Shown here: piece after piece, positions 34,669 through 43,648 of the stretch
How positions within the stretch are numbered: the stretch's first letter is position 1
Layout: each line of letters opens with the position of its first letter
Origin: Pseudomonas sp. S09G 359
Lineage (GTDB): Bacteria; Pseudomonadota; Gammaproteobacteria; Pseudomonadales; Pseudomonadaceae
Length of the DNA: 64,000 bases
Direction of reading: 5' to 3'
Assembly (NCBI RefSeq): GCF_002843605.1
Contig: NZ_CP025263.1
Coordinates: forward strand, 6,623,501 to 6,687,500
Notes under the pieces: model-generated
Told to the model about the DNA's origin: nothing
Seen by the model: the letters and a program-made list of their open reading frames with translations, nothing else
Databases searched by the model: none
Program-made: the position numbers and the translations under genes

Positions 34669-35577
34669 TCAAGTATTCTGCGCCGCCCCGCCTTCCAGCT
34701 TGCGCCACAACAACCGCACATTCGCCTTGCGCACCAACGCGCAGCGATACAGGCGAATCTCCAATGGCACATGCCATTGCGGGCCGCCGCACACCACCAG
34801 TTCACCTCGGGCCAATTCTGCACGCACGCTCAATTGCGGCACCCAGGCAATGCCAAGGCCTTCCAACGCCATGCTCTTGAGGCTATCGGCCATCGCGGTT
34901 TCATACACGGTGGTAAAACGCAGGGCGCGCTGGCGCAGCAGCAGGTGCACCGAACGGCCAAGGAACGCGCCGGCGCTGTAGGCCAACAACGGCACGCTGC
35001 CCTCGCCTTCCAGGTCAAACAGCGGCTTGCCGTCCGCGTCGGCGGCGCACACCGGGAGCATTTCGGTGTTGCCCAAGTGCAGCGAGGGGAAGATTTCGGC
35101 GTCCATCTGCATCGCTGCATCAGGGTCGTAGAACGCCAGCATCAGGTCGCAGCCGCCCTCGCGCAGGGCGTGCACGGCATCGCCCACGTTAGTGGCCACC
35201 AGCCGTGTGGCGATGTTCAGGCCTTCATTGCGCAGTTGCGCGATCCAGCGCGGGAAGAAACCCAGCGCCAGGGAGTGGGCGGCGGCCACTTGCATGACTT
35301 CGCCCTGCCCGCCTTCCAGGTGATGCAAATGGCGCAGCACTTCACCGAGCTGTTCAACCACCGTGCGCGCGGTGACCAGGAACAACTGCCCCGCCGCCGT
35401 CAGCTCTACCGGCGTGCGCGAGCGGTTGACCAGGGTCAGGCCCAGCGCGGCTTCCAGGCTACGGATACGTCGGCTGAACGCCGGCTGGGTGACAAATCGC
35501 CGTTCCGCCGCCTGGGAAAAGCTGCGGGTTGCCGCCAAGGCGCTGAAGTCTTCCAGCCATTTGCTCTCAAGGTTCAT
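34669..35577 (-). CDS. LysR family regulator, likely of aspA
   Basis: 302 residues. N-terminal winged helix 1-62 (DFSALAATRSFSQAAERRFV), followed by a periplasmic-binding-protein-like effector domain. Divergent from aspA, with an inverted repeat (35664-35687) between them. It probably responds to aspartate or asparagine or a product. The effector is not known from the sequence. PA5428 sits beside aspA in P. aeruginosa (from memory). Confidence 0.85.
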   Translation of the reverse strand: MNLESKWLEDFSALAATRSFSQAAERRFVTQPAFSRRIRSLEAALGLTLVNRSRTPVELTAAGQLFLVTARTVVEQLGEVLRHLHHLEGGQGEVMQVAAAHSLALGFFPRWIAQLRNEGLNIATRLVATNVGDAVHALREGGCDLMLAFYDPDAAMQMDAEIFPSLHLGNTEMLPVCAADADGKPLFDLEGEGSVPLLAYSAGAFLGRSVHLLLRQRALRFTTVYETAMADSLKSMALEGLGIAWVPQLSVRAELARGELVVCGGPQWHVPLEIRLYRCALVRKANVRLLWRKLEGGAAQNT

Positions 35578-35663
35578 CGCTCACTCCCACGGGTACGCAC
35601 CATTTTGGCACACACGCCCGCCATGATAGCCGGGTCACATCCACATTATGCCGTTTATGCATA

Positions 35664-35687
35664 GGCCAGTGCTTAATAGCATTGGCC
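35664..35687. promoter_or_regulatory. Inverted repeat between lysR and aspA
   Basis: GGCCAGTGC (35664-35672) / GCATTGGCC (35679-35687), 8 of 9 matched, six-base AT centre (TTAATA). Position and form suit a LysR operator or the RNA polymerase region of aspA. Confidence 0.55.
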
Positions 35688-35759
35688 CAAAAACTTCCAC
35701 AAGCCTAGCATTCGCAGCGTTCCGGCCTGTTCCGGGTCCCTATCGAGATGATTTCCGTC

Positions 35760-37184
35760 ATGTCCTCCGCTGCATCATTCCGTACCGAAAAAGACCTGCT
35801 TGGCGTACTCGACGTACCTGCTCAAGCGTATTACGGCATCCAGACCCTGCGAGCGGTGAATAACTTCCGTCTCTCCGGCGTTCCGATTTCGCATTACCCG
35901 AAATTGGTGGTTGGTCTGGCAATGGTCAAGCAGGCGGCGGCTGACGCCAACCGCGAGTTGGGCCAGCTCAGCGAAGCCAAGCACGCTGCCATCAGCGAAG
36001 CCTGTGCCCGCCTGATCCGCGGCGATTTCCACGAAGAGTTCGTGGTGGACATGATTCAAGGCGGCGCTGGCACTTCAACCAACATGAATGCCAACGAAGT
36101 CATCGCCAACATCGCGTTGGAGGCCATGGGCCACAACAAGGGCGAGTACCAGTACCTGCACCCCAACAACGACGTGAACATGGCGCAGTCGACCAACGAC
36201 GCCTACCCGACCGCGATCCGCCTGGGTCTGCTGTTGGGCCATGACGCGCTGCTGGCCAGCCTCGACAGCCTGATCCAGGCCTTCGCCGCCAAAGGCGTCG
36301 AGTTCGGCCATGTGCTGAAAATGGGCCGCACCCAATTGCAAGACGCCGTGCCGATGACCCTCGGCCAGGAATTCCGCGCCTTCGCCACCACCCTGGGTGA
36401 AGACCTGGCGCGCCTGAAAACCCTGGCACCGGAGCTGTTGACCGAAGTGAACCTGGGCGGCACCGCCATCGGCACCGGCATCAACGCCGACCCGCGTTAC
36501 CAGGCCCTGGCCGTACAACGCCTGGCCCTGATCAGCGGCCAGCCGCTGGTACCGGCGGCCGACCTGATCGAAGCCACCTCCGACATGGGCGCCTTCGTGC
36601 TGTTCTCCGGCATGCTCAAGCGTACCGCGGTGAAGCTGTCGAAGATCTGCAACGACCTGCGCCTGCTGTCCAGCGGCCCACGCACCGGCATCAACGAAAT
36701 CAACCTGCCGGCACGCCAGCCAGGTAGCTCGATCATGCCCGGCAAGGTCAACCCGGTAATCCCGGAAGCCGTGAACCAGGTTGCATTCCAAGTCATCGGC
36801 AACGACCTGGCCCTGACCATGGCGGCCGAAGGCGGCCAGCTGCAACTGAACGTGATGGAGCCGTTGATCGCCTTCAAGATCTTCGACTCGATCCGCCTGC
36901 TGCAACGCGCCATGGACATGCTGCGCGAACACTGCATCGTCGGCATCACCGCCAACGAAGCGCGCTGCCGCGAACTGGTGGAGCACTCCATCGGCCTGGT
37001 GACCGCGCTGAACCCGTACATCGGCTATGAAAACGCCACCCGCATCGCGCGTATCGCCCTTGAAAGTGGCCGCGGCGTGCTGGAACTGGTGCGCGAAGAA
37101 GGCTTGCTCGACGACGCCATGCTCGACGACATCCTGCGCCCCGAAAACATGATCGCTCCACGCTTGGTCCCGTTGAAGGCCTAA
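35760..37184 (+). CDS. aspA: Aspartate ammonia-lyase
   Basis: 474 residues from MSSAASFRTEKDLLG (an ATG four codons upstream is possible). It splits aspartate to fumarate and ammonia. Motifs: MAQSTNDAYPT, GRTQLQDAVPMTLGQ and the flexible signature GSSIMPGKVNP at about 322-332 holding the catalytic serine. Together with the symporter and asparaginase downstream it forms an Asp/Asn catabolic set. A terminator closes it. Confidence 0.98.
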   Translation: MSSAASFRTEKDLLGVLDVPAQAYYGIQTLRAVNNFRLSGVPISHYPKLVVGLAMVKQAAADANRELGQLSEAKHAAISEACARLIRGDFHEEFVVDMIQGGAGTSTNMNANEVIANIALEAMGHNKGEYQYLHPNNDVNMAQSTNDAYPTAIRLGLLLGHDALLASLDSLIQAFAAKGVEFGHVLKMGRTQLQDAVPMTLGQEFRAFATTLGEDLARLKTLAPELLTEVNLGGTAIGTGINADPRYQALAVQRLALISGQPLVPAADLIEATSDMGAFVLFSGMLKRTAVKLSKICNDLRLLSSGPRTGINEINLPARQPGSSIMPGKVNPVIPEAVNQVAFQVIGNDLALTMAAEGGQLQLNVMEPLIAFKIFDSIRLLQRAMDMLREHCIVGITANEARCRELVEHSIGLVTALNPYIGYENATRIARIALESGRGVLELVREEGLLDDAMLDDILRPENMIAPRLVPLKA

Positions 37185-37238
37185 GCGTTTGTTGCACCGC
37201 TCACCAGGTTGAGGGACTAGACACCTCTCACCTTTTGA

Positions 37239-37273
37239 GGGCCTGAAGGCTCGTTCTTCAGGCCCTTTTTTTT
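37239..37273 (+). terminator. Intrinsic terminator of aspA
   Basis: GGGCCTGAA (37239-37247) / TTCAGGCCC (37257-37265) followed by eight T. Confidence 0.95.
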
Positions 37274-37575
37274 GCCTCAAGGTTGTGAAATGAAGCCCAT
37301 AAAAAATCCAATATCGCCGTGCAAATCCGACTTTTCCGATTCAGCCCTGCTGAAACCTTTAATCGCCCCGTGCAGACGGATGATGCTCGCCTAGGTATAG
37401 TGCCGCCCCTCTTCGCGTCAGAGATCGTCGGTAACGAGGTCCTGGACAGCGCGAAACCGCATGAATAACAACACCCGCAAAAGGATTGGGGTCGAACGTC
37501 GTGCACTGCCTGGTGCTGAGCGACACGTCGAACCGTCCTGCGTTTGCCATTAGAAAAATCAGCGAGGAACACTCC
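37274..37575. other. Leader region of the amino-acid symporter gene
   Basis: About 300 bp without a gene. A likely -10 TATAGT is at 37397-37402, giving a leader of roughly 165 nt. I looked for the glycine riboswitch often found before this symporter family and did not see its conserved elements. Confidence 0.45.
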
Positions 37576-39027
37576 ATGCTAGAAGTCATCAACGACTTCC
37601 TCTCAGGGAAAGTATTGATCGTGCTCATTGTCGGGCTCGGCGGTTATTTCACGATCCGCTCGCGTTTCGTTCAGTTGCGCCACTTTTTCCACATGTTCTC
37701 GGTGTTTAAAGACAGCCTGAAGAGCAGCTCCGGCCAACTCAGCTCGTTCCAGGCGCTGATGCTCAGCCTGGCCGGCCGCGTAGGCGCCGGTAACATCGCC
37801 GGTGTCGGCATTGCCGTGACCCTCGGCGGCCCGGGTGCCGTGTTCTGGATGTGGGTCACCGCGCTGGTGGGCATGTCGTCGAGCTTTATCGAGTGCTCCC
37901 TCGGCCAGTTGTACAAGCGCACCGATGCTGAAGGCACCTACCGTGGCGGTCCGGCTTACTACATCCAGCACGGCCTGCAGAAGCGTTGGCTGGGTATGGT
38001 GATGGCGTTCCTGTTGCTGGTGACCTTCGGTTTTGCCTTCAACGGCCTGCAAGCCCACGCCGTGACTCACTCGCTGAACAACGCGTTCGGCCTGGACACC
38101 ACCTACACCGGCCTCGCGCTGGCGGTATTGCTGGGCCTGGTATTCATCGGCGGGATCAAGCGCATCGCCTCGATAGCCGACCTGCTGGTGCCGGTCAAGA
38201 CCCTGGTGTACATCGCCGTGACCCTGTACGTGATCGTGCTGCAATTCGACCACGTACCGGCCATGCTCGCGACCATCGTCAAGAGCGCGTTCGGTCTCGA
38301 CCAAGCCTTCGGTGGCCTGGTGGGCAGCGCGATCATCATGGGTGTAAAACGCGGCGTGTTCGCCAACGAAGCGGGTCTGGGCAGTGCACCTAACGTGGCC
38401 GCTGTGGCCTCGGTGGAACACCCGATCGCCCAGGGCGTGGTCCAGGCATTCAGCGTGTTCCTCGACACGTTCGTGATCTGCACCTGCACCGCCTTGCTGA
38501 TCCTGCTCTCCGGTTTCTACACCCCAGGCTTTGAAGGCGACGGCATTGCCCTGACCCAGAACTCCCTGGCGGCAGTGGTCGGCGACTGGGGCCGCATGTT
38601 CATCTCGGTGGCCCTGGCGTTGTTCGTGTTCACCTCGATCATGTACAACTACTACCTCGGCGAGAGCAACCTGCGCTTCCTGGTGGGCAACAACCGCAAG
38701 GTGTTGATGGGCTATCGCGCCCTGGTGCTGGTGCTGATTTTCTGGGGTTCGATCGAGAACTTGGGCACCGTGTTCGCCTTCGCCGACATCACCATGACCA
38801 TGCTGGCGTTCGTCAACCTGTTCGCCCTGGCGTTCCTGTTCAAGATCGCCATGCGCATCCTGAACGACTACGACAACCAGCGCGCGGCAGGCATCAAGAC
38901 CCCGGTGTTCGATTCCAGCCAGTTCCCCGACCTGGACCTGGACCGCAAGGCCTGGCCGGCCAACCCGGTGAAGCCTGAGCCAGCGGCTCAAGCATCGGCT
39001 GAACTGGGCGCGCAAGCGCAACGCTGA
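37576..39027 (+). CDS. Alanine/glycine:cation symporter family (AGCS) transporter
   Basis: 483 residues, about eleven helices. It starts MLEVINDFLSG after GCGAGGAAC. The family patterns are GRVGAGNIAGVGIAVTLGGP and GGPAYYIQHGL, and GVKRGVFANEAGLGSAPNVA. A Na+-coupled uptake system for small amino acids in the inner membrane. Being between aspA and ansA it may carry asparagine, aspartate or their products, but alanine or glycine is the family default. The C-terminus is hydrophilic (AQASAELGAQAQR). Confidence 0.93.
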   Translation: MLEVINDFLSGKVLIVLIVGLGGYFTIRSRFVQLRHFFHMFSVFKDSLKSSSGQLSSFQALMLSLAGRVGAGNIAGVGIAVTLGGPGAVFWMWVTALVGMSSSFIECSLGQLYKRTDAEGTYRGGPAYYIQHGLQKRWLGMVMAFLLLVTFGFAFNGLQAHAVTHSLNNAFGLDTTYTGLALAVLLGLVFIGGIKRIASIADLLVPVKTLVYIAVTLYVIVLQFDHVPAMLATIVKSAFGLDQAFGGLVGSAIIMGVKRGVFANEAGLGSAPNVAAVASVEHPIAQGVVQAFSVFLDTFVICTCTALLILLSGFYTPGFEGDGIALTQNSLAAVVGDWGRMFISVALALFVFTSIMYNYYLGESNLRFLVGNNRKVLMGYRALVLVLIFWGSIENLGTVFAFADITMTMLAFVNLFALAFLFKIAMRILNDYDNQRAAGIKTPVFDSSQFPDLDLDRKAWPANPVKPEPAAQASAELGAQAQR

Positions 39028-39042
39028 ATGTAGATAGATGAC

Positions 39043-39086
39043 ACGCCGCCCGGCCTTGGGCATGCTCTGGGCCCGGCGGCGTTTTT
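39043..39086 (+). terminator. Terminator after the AGCS gene
   Basis: ACGCCGCC (39043-39050) / GGCGGCGT (39075-39082), with further GC pairing inside, followed by TTTTT. It lies 15 bp after the symporter stop and 18 bp before ansA, so it may allow partial read-through. Confidence 0.75.
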
Positions 39087-39104
39087 CGTTCAGGAGATTT
39101 TTCG

Positions 39105-40082
39105 ATGCAACCAGCTAACAACGTGATGGTGCTCTACACCGGCGGCACCATCGGCATGCAGGCCAGCGCCAACGGCCTGGCCCCGGCATCCGGTTTCGAA
39201 GCCCGCATGCGCGAACAGCTTGCCGACGCGCAAGTACCCGCCTGGCGCTTTCGCGAAATGGCCCCACTGATCGACAGCGCCAACATGACCCCGGCCTACT
39301 GGCAGCGCCTGCGCACTGCCGTGGTCGACGCCGTGGACGCGGGCTGCGACGCCGTACTGATCCTGCACGGCACCGACACCCTGGCCTACAGCGCGGCGGC
39401 CATGAGCTTCCAACTGCTCGGCCTGCCGGCACCGGTGCTGTTTACCGGCTCGATGCTGCCGGCCGGCGTGCCCGACAGCGATGCCTGGGAAAACGTCAGC
39501 GGTGCCCTCGCGGCATTGGGCGAAGGCCAGGCGCCGGGGGTGCAGCTGTACTTCCACGGCGCACTGATGGCACCGACCCGTTGCGCGAAGATCTGCAGTT
39601 TCGGCCGCCATCCATTTGCTGCCTTGCAACGCAACGGCGGCGTGGCCAAGGCGAGCAACGTCCCGGCAACCCTGGATTACCGTCACGACAAGGCCCTGGC
39701 GAATGTCGGCGTGCTGCCGCTGGTACCGGGCATTGCCGCCGTGCAACTGGACGCGCTGGTCGACAGCGGCATCCAGGCGCTGGTACTCGAATGCTTCGGC
39801 AGCGGCACCGGGCCCAGCGACAACCCGGCGTTCCTGGCCAGCCTGCAGCGCGCCCAGGACAAGGGCGTGGTCGTGGTGGCAATCACCCAATGCCATGAAG
39901 GCGGCGTGGAGCTGGATGTGTACGAAGCCGGTAGCCGTTTGCGCGGCGTGGGCGTGTTGTCCGGCGGCGGGATGACCCGTGAAGCGGTGTTCGGCAAGCT
40001 CAATGCGCTGATCGGCGCGGGGCTGGATAACCTCGAAATCCGCCGCCTGGTCGAACTCGACCTGTGCGGCGAACTGAGCTGA
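39105..40082 (+). CDS. ansA: L-asparaginase, cytoplasmic type
   Basis: 325 residues without signal peptide. It hydrolyses asparagine to aspartate and ammonia. First signature TGGTIG at 12-17 with catalytic T15 (or T12 equivalent), second HGTDT with H88-D91 (ILHGTDTLAY). C-terminal ITQCHEGGVELDVYE is also typical. Together with aspA it leads Asn to fumarate. The symbol is by type. AnsB-like periplasmic enzymes carry a signal that is missing here. Confidence 0.93.
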   Translation: MQPANNVMVLYTGGTIGMQASANGLAPASGFEARMREQLADAQVPAWRFREMAPLIDSANMTPAYWQRLRTAVVDAVDAGCDAVLILHGTDTLAYSAAAMSFQLLGLPAPVLFTGSMLPAGVPDSDAWENVSGALAALGEGQAPGVQLYFHGALMAPTRCAKICSFGRHPFAALQRNGGVAKASNVPATLDYRHDKALANVGVLPLVPGIAAVQLDALVDSGIQALVLECFGSGTGPSDNPAFLASLQRAQDKGVVVVAITQCHEGGVELDVYEAGSRLRGVGVLSGGGMTREAVFGKLNALIGAGLDNLEIRRLVELDLCGELS

Positions 40083-40132
40083 CCGGCATGTAACTTGCTC
40101 CCCTTCCAGCCACCTCCTGGCTGGAAGTTCCC

Positions 40133-41125
40133 ATGCTGCATTCCCACCTCACCACCCTCAACGCCGTGTCGCTGGTGCTCGGCGCCTTCAAGGACCAGGG
40201 CCTGCCCAGTGAAACCCTGCTCGAAGGCAGCGGCATCTGCGCGGCGGACCTGAGCCGCGCCGACACGCGTATCACCACCAACCAGGAGATGCGGGTGTGC
40301 GCCAATGCCGTGGCGCTGCAACGGGATATCGGCCTGGAACTGGGCCGGCGCATGCATGTTTCGTCCTACGGCATGCTCGGCTATGCCCTGCTCACCAGTG
40401 CCACCTTCGGTGACGCTTTGCGCCTGGCGCTGCGTTATCCGGCGCTGTTGGGAACACTTTTCGAGCTGAGCCTGGTCGAGGACGGCGAGCGGATCTGGTT
40501 CAGCGCCAGCGATTACCGCGAGAACCCGACCTTGGAAACCTTCAATGTCGAGTTTTGCCTGGTCTCGCTGAAAGTCATCTGCGACGACCTGCTCGGCCAC
40601 CCACTGCCGCTGCTCGCCGCGCGTTTTGACTACGACGCGCCGGACTATCAGGCGCGCTACCGTGAACGCTTCGACTGCCCCTTGCAGTTTCAAGCCACCG
40701 CGAATGCCTTCGCTTTCGACAAACGCTGGCTCGACCAGCCACTGCCCCTGGCCGATGCCATCACCCACCAGGCCATGGCCGAGCGCTGCCGTAAACAGAA
40801 CCTCGAATTCACCGGGCGCCAGGCCTGGCTGGGGCGTATCCGCCAGTTGCTCGCCGACCAATTGCAGGCCGCGCCGGGCCTTGAGCGGCTGGCCCAGCAG
40901 ATGAACTGCTCGGCGCGGACCTTGCGCAGGCACTTGCACGACCAGGGGTGCAGCTACCAGGAACTGCTCGACGAACTCCGCTTCGAGCGGGCCAAGCAAC
41001 TGCTGGGCGAGGATGAGTGGCCGATCCACCGGATTGCCGAAGCGCTGGGGTTCAGCGAAACCGCGAGTTTCCGCCATGCTTTCGTGCGCTGGAGCGGCGT
41101 GGCGCCGAGCCAATTTCGCGCTTGA
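40133..41125 (+). CDS. AraC family regulator with Arabinose_bd-like N-terminus
   Basis: 330 residues. The N-terminal 190 residues follow the Arabinose_bd (PF12625) pattern (HVSSYGMLGYALLTSATFGDAL). The C-terminal 100 residues are two AraC helix-turn-helix motifs (MNCSARTLRRHLHDQGCSY and IHRIAEALGFSETASF). It is a single-domain sensor-regulator. It lies before aphA and the polyamine-binding gene, so it may control these in response to a polyamine or acetylpolyamine. A REPIN intervenes. Confidence 0.88.
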   Translation: MLHSHLTTLNAVSLVLGAFKDQGLPSETLLEGSGICAADLSRADTRITTNQEMRVCANAVALQRDIGLELGRRMHVSSYGMLGYALLTSATFGDALRLALRYPALLGTLFELSLVEDGERIWFSASDYRENPTLETFNVEFCLVSLKVICDDLLGHPLPLLAARFDYDAPDYQARYRERFDCPLQFQATANAFAFDKRWLDQPLPLADAITHQAMAERCRKQNLEFTGRQAWLGRIRQLLADQLQAAPGLERLAQQMNCSARTLRRHLHDQGCSYQELLDELRFERAKQLLGEDEWPIHRIAEALGFSETASFRHAFVRWSGVAPSQFRA

Positions 41126-41149
41126 TACAGCGAAGAATGCCCCCCCACC

Positions 41150-41244
41150 TGTGGCGAGCGGGCTTGCCCGCGTTGGGCTACGTAGCGGCCCGAGAAAAAG
41201 CGGGAGCGCTGCGCACTCCAACGCGGGCAAGCCCGCTCGCCACA
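41150..41244. repeat. REPIN, GGCGAGCGGGCTTGCCCGC subtype
   Basis: Inverted pair TGTGGCGAGCGGGCTTGCCC / GGGCAAGCCCGCTCGCCACA. A third partial copy, CCGCTCGCCACT, follows at 41249-41260. It belongs to a different REP subtype from those near phoR and purE. Confidence 0.88.
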
Positions 41245-41400
41245 AAGTCCGCTCGCCACTGGTGCCTCTTGCACACAAATGGGGCGAATTGCGGACAGAC
41301 ACTTTGGCCATATTTATCCCCTTTTGGCCGCTCCTGCCGTTCTCATAAACCTCGGCCGCCGCAAGACTGCATGCACCGACAGCCTGCGGAGAACAACAAG

Positions 41401-42435
41401 ATGCTGACGATCTACTCGCACGATCACCACCTGCACCACGGCCGCTGCGAATTGATGGACGGGCAATTGATGCCCTGCTTCGAAATGCCCTCGCGCGCCG
41501 ACCATGTGTTGCAACGGGTCAAGGACCGCGAACTCGGCCCGGTACAAGCGCCCCAGGACTTTGGCCTGGCGCCGTTGCAACGCATCCACAGCACCGACTA
41601 CCTCGAGTTCTTCAAAGGCGCCTGGGCGCGTTGGACCGAATTCAACCAGGACGGCGACTTGCTGCCCTACACCTGGCCTGCCCGCACCCTGCGCCGCGTG
41701 CTGCCCACCAGCCTGCATGGCCAGCTCGGTTATTACAGCTTCGACGGCGGCGCACCGATTACCGCCGGCACCTGGCAAGCCGCGTACAGCGCGGCCCAGG
41801 TCGCCCTCACCGCGCAACAGGCGATCCAGCAAGGTGCCCAGAGTGCCTTCGCCCTGTGCCGACCGCCCGGGCACCATGCCGCCAGCGACTTGATGGGCGG
41901 CTATTGCTACCTCAACAACGCGGCGATTGCCGCCCAGGCGTTTCTCGACCAGGGCCACCAAAAAGTCGCAATTCTCGACGTGGACTACCACCACGGCAAC
42001 GGTACCCAATCGATTTTCTACGCGCGCAGCGATGTGCTGTTCACCTCGATCCACGGGCACCCGGAAGCGGAGTTTCCGTTCTTTCTCGGTTATGCCGATG
42101 AGCTCGGCGAAGGGCCCGGTGAGGGCTTCAACTTCAACTATCCACTGCCCGCCGGCGCCGGCTGGGACACCTGGAGCGCAGCGCTGGAGCAGGCCTGCGC
42201 CGAGATCGACCGCTACGGCGCGGATGTCATCGTGGTCTCCCTCGGCGTCGACACCTTCAAGGACGACCCGATCTCGCAATTCAAGCTCGACAGCCCGGAC
42301 TACCTGGCCATGGGCGCGCGTATCGCCCGTCTCGGCAAACCGACGCTGTTTGTGATGGAAGGCGGTTACGCGGTGGAAGAAATCGGCATCAATGCCGTCA
42401 ACGTTCTTGAAGGTTTCGAGGAAGCAGCCCAATGA
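41401..42435 (+). CDS. aphA: Acetylpolyamine amidohydrolase
   Basis: 344 residues, histone-deacetylase fold. It removes acetyl from N-acetylputrescine, N-acetylspermidine or N-acetylcadaverine. Zinc ligands D195, H197 and D284 and the catalytic H158/H159 pair and Y323 fall at the same residue numbers I recall for the Mycoplana ramosa acetylpolyamine amidohydrolase (PPGHHA, DVDYHHGNG, GVDTFKDD, GGYAVEE). Start at 41401 with GGAGAA upstream. The end overlaps the binding-protein gene (ATGA), so they are translated together. Confidence 0.95.
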   Translation: MLTIYSHDHHLHHGRCELMDGQLMPCFEMPSRADHVLQRVKDRELGPVQAPQDFGLAPLQRIHSTDYLEFFKGAWARWTEFNQDGDLLPYTWPARTLRRVLPTSLHGQLGYYSFDGGAPITAGTWQAAYSAAQVALTAQQAIQQGAQSAFALCRPPGHHAASDLMGGYCYLNNAAIAAQAFLDQGHQKVAILDVDYHHGNGTQSIFYARSDVLFTSIHGHPEAEFPFFLGYADELGEGPGEGFNFNYPLPAGAGWDTWSAALEQACAEIDRYGADVIVVSLGVDTFKDDPISQFKLDSPDYLAMGARIARLGKPTLFVMEGGYAVEEIGINAVNVLEGFEEAAQ

Positions 42436-43523
42436 AGATGCTTACGTCTCTAGCGCTCTGTGCCGCCGTGTTAAGCAGCGCCGCGCACGCCGAAGAAAAA
42501 ACCCTGCGGGTCTACAACTGGTTCGACTACATCACGCCCAAGGCGCTGGAGGATTTCAAGGCGCAGAACCCCAAGGTCAAGCTGGTGTACGACATTTTCG
42601 ACACCAACGAAGCGCTGGAGGCCAAGCTACTCACGGGTAACTCCGGCTATGACGTGGTGGTGCCGTCCAACGTGTTCCTCGCCAAGCAGATCGAGGCCGG
42701 CGTGTTCCAGCCCCTGGACCGCAGCCAGTTGCCGAACTGGAACCACCTCGACCCCAAGCTGATGAAGCTGATCGAAGCCAACGACCCGGGCAATAAATTC
42801 GCCGTGCCGTACATGTACGGCACCATCCTGATCGGCTTCAACCCGGACAAGGTCAAGGCCGCGCTGGGCGCCGATGCACCGGTGGACAGCTGGGACCTGA
42901 TCTTCAAGGAAGAGAACATCAGCAAGCTCAAGCAATGCGGTGTGGCCTTGCTCGATTCGCCGTCGGAAATCCTGCCCCTGGCCCTGCAACACCTGGGCCT
43001 GGACCCTAACAGCAGCAACCCCAAGGACTACGAAAAAGCCGAAGCGTTGCTGATGAAGATTCGCCCCTACATCACCTACTTCCACTCCTCCAAGTACATG
43101 GCCGATATCGCCAACGGTGACATCTGCGTGGCCGTCGGCTATTCCGGCAGCTTCTCCCAGGCCGCCAACCGCGCCAAGGAGGCCAAGAATGGCGTGACCG
43201 TGGACATGCGCCTGCCTAAAGAAGGCGCGCCGATCTGGTTCGACATGCTCGCGATTCCCAAAGGCGCGAAAAACCCCGCAGACGCCTACACCTTCATCAA
43301 TTACCTGCTGCAACCTTCGGTGATCGCGCCGATCAGCGATTTTGTCGGCTACCCCAACCCCAACAAGGATGCGACAGGCCTGGTGGACCCGACGATCCGC
43401 AACAACCCCAACCTGTACCCCACCGAAGCCGCCATGGCCACGCTCTACACCCTGAAACCGCTGGGCCGGGATGCCGAACGCGCCCGTACCCGAGCGTGGA
43501 CCAAGATCAAATCCGGAACCTGA
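42432..43523 (+). CDS. Periplasmic polyamine-binding protein (PotF/SpuD-like)
   Basis: 363 residues with a signal peptide of about 20 residues (MKMLTSLALCAAVLSSAAHA). The mature start EEKTLRVYNWFDYI, then SGYDVVVPSNVFLAKQIEAG and YMYGTILIGFN, matches PotF/SpuD-type binding proteins for putrescine or spermidine. Joined to aphA by a 4-bp overlap; no permease or ATPase genes follow. It may deliver acetylated polyamines to a transporter encoded elsewhere. Confidence 0.93.
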   Translation: MKMLTSLALCAAVLSSAAHAEEKTLRVYNWFDYITPKALEDFKAQNPKVKLVYDIFDTNEALEAKLLTGNSGYDVVVPSNVFLAKQIEAGVFQPLDRSQLPNWNHLDPKLMKLIEANDPGNKFAVPYMYGTILIGFNPDKVKAALGADAPVDSWDLIFKEENISKLKQCGVALLDSPSEILPLALQHLGLDPNSSNPKDYEKAEALLMKIRPYITYFHSSKYMADIANGDICVAVGYSGSFSQAANRAKEAKNGVTVDMRLPKEGAPIWFDMLAIPKGAKNPADAYTFINYLLQPSVIAPISDFVGYPNPNKDATGLVDPTIRNNPNLYPTEAAMATLYTLKPLGRDAERARTRAWTKIKSGT

Positions 43524-43530
43524 CGCGCAT

Positions 43531-43558
43531 GTGGCGAGGGAGCTTTATCCCTCGCCAC
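43531..43558. terminator. Hairpin after the aphA operon
   Basis: GTGGCGAGGGA (43531-43541) / TCCCTCGCCAC (43548-43558), perfect. It also resembles a REP half. It is 7 bp beyond the stop and probably terminates transcription. Confidence 0.7.
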
Positions 43559-43648
43559 CGTTTGAACAGTTAACTACCACCCCGCCCCCGGCAGGGCTCG
43601 CTACTTTCTGGCCATCCGATCGCTTTATTGCCAGCAAGGAACGCCCTC

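Noticed and set aside
37274..37575. Glycine riboswitch before the AGCS symporter
   Set aside because: The characteristic conserved loops are not visible in the roughly 165-nt leader.
41150..41260. CRISPR-like repeats
   Set aside because: Repeats are inverted REP elements, not direct repeats with regular spacers; no cas genes are present.
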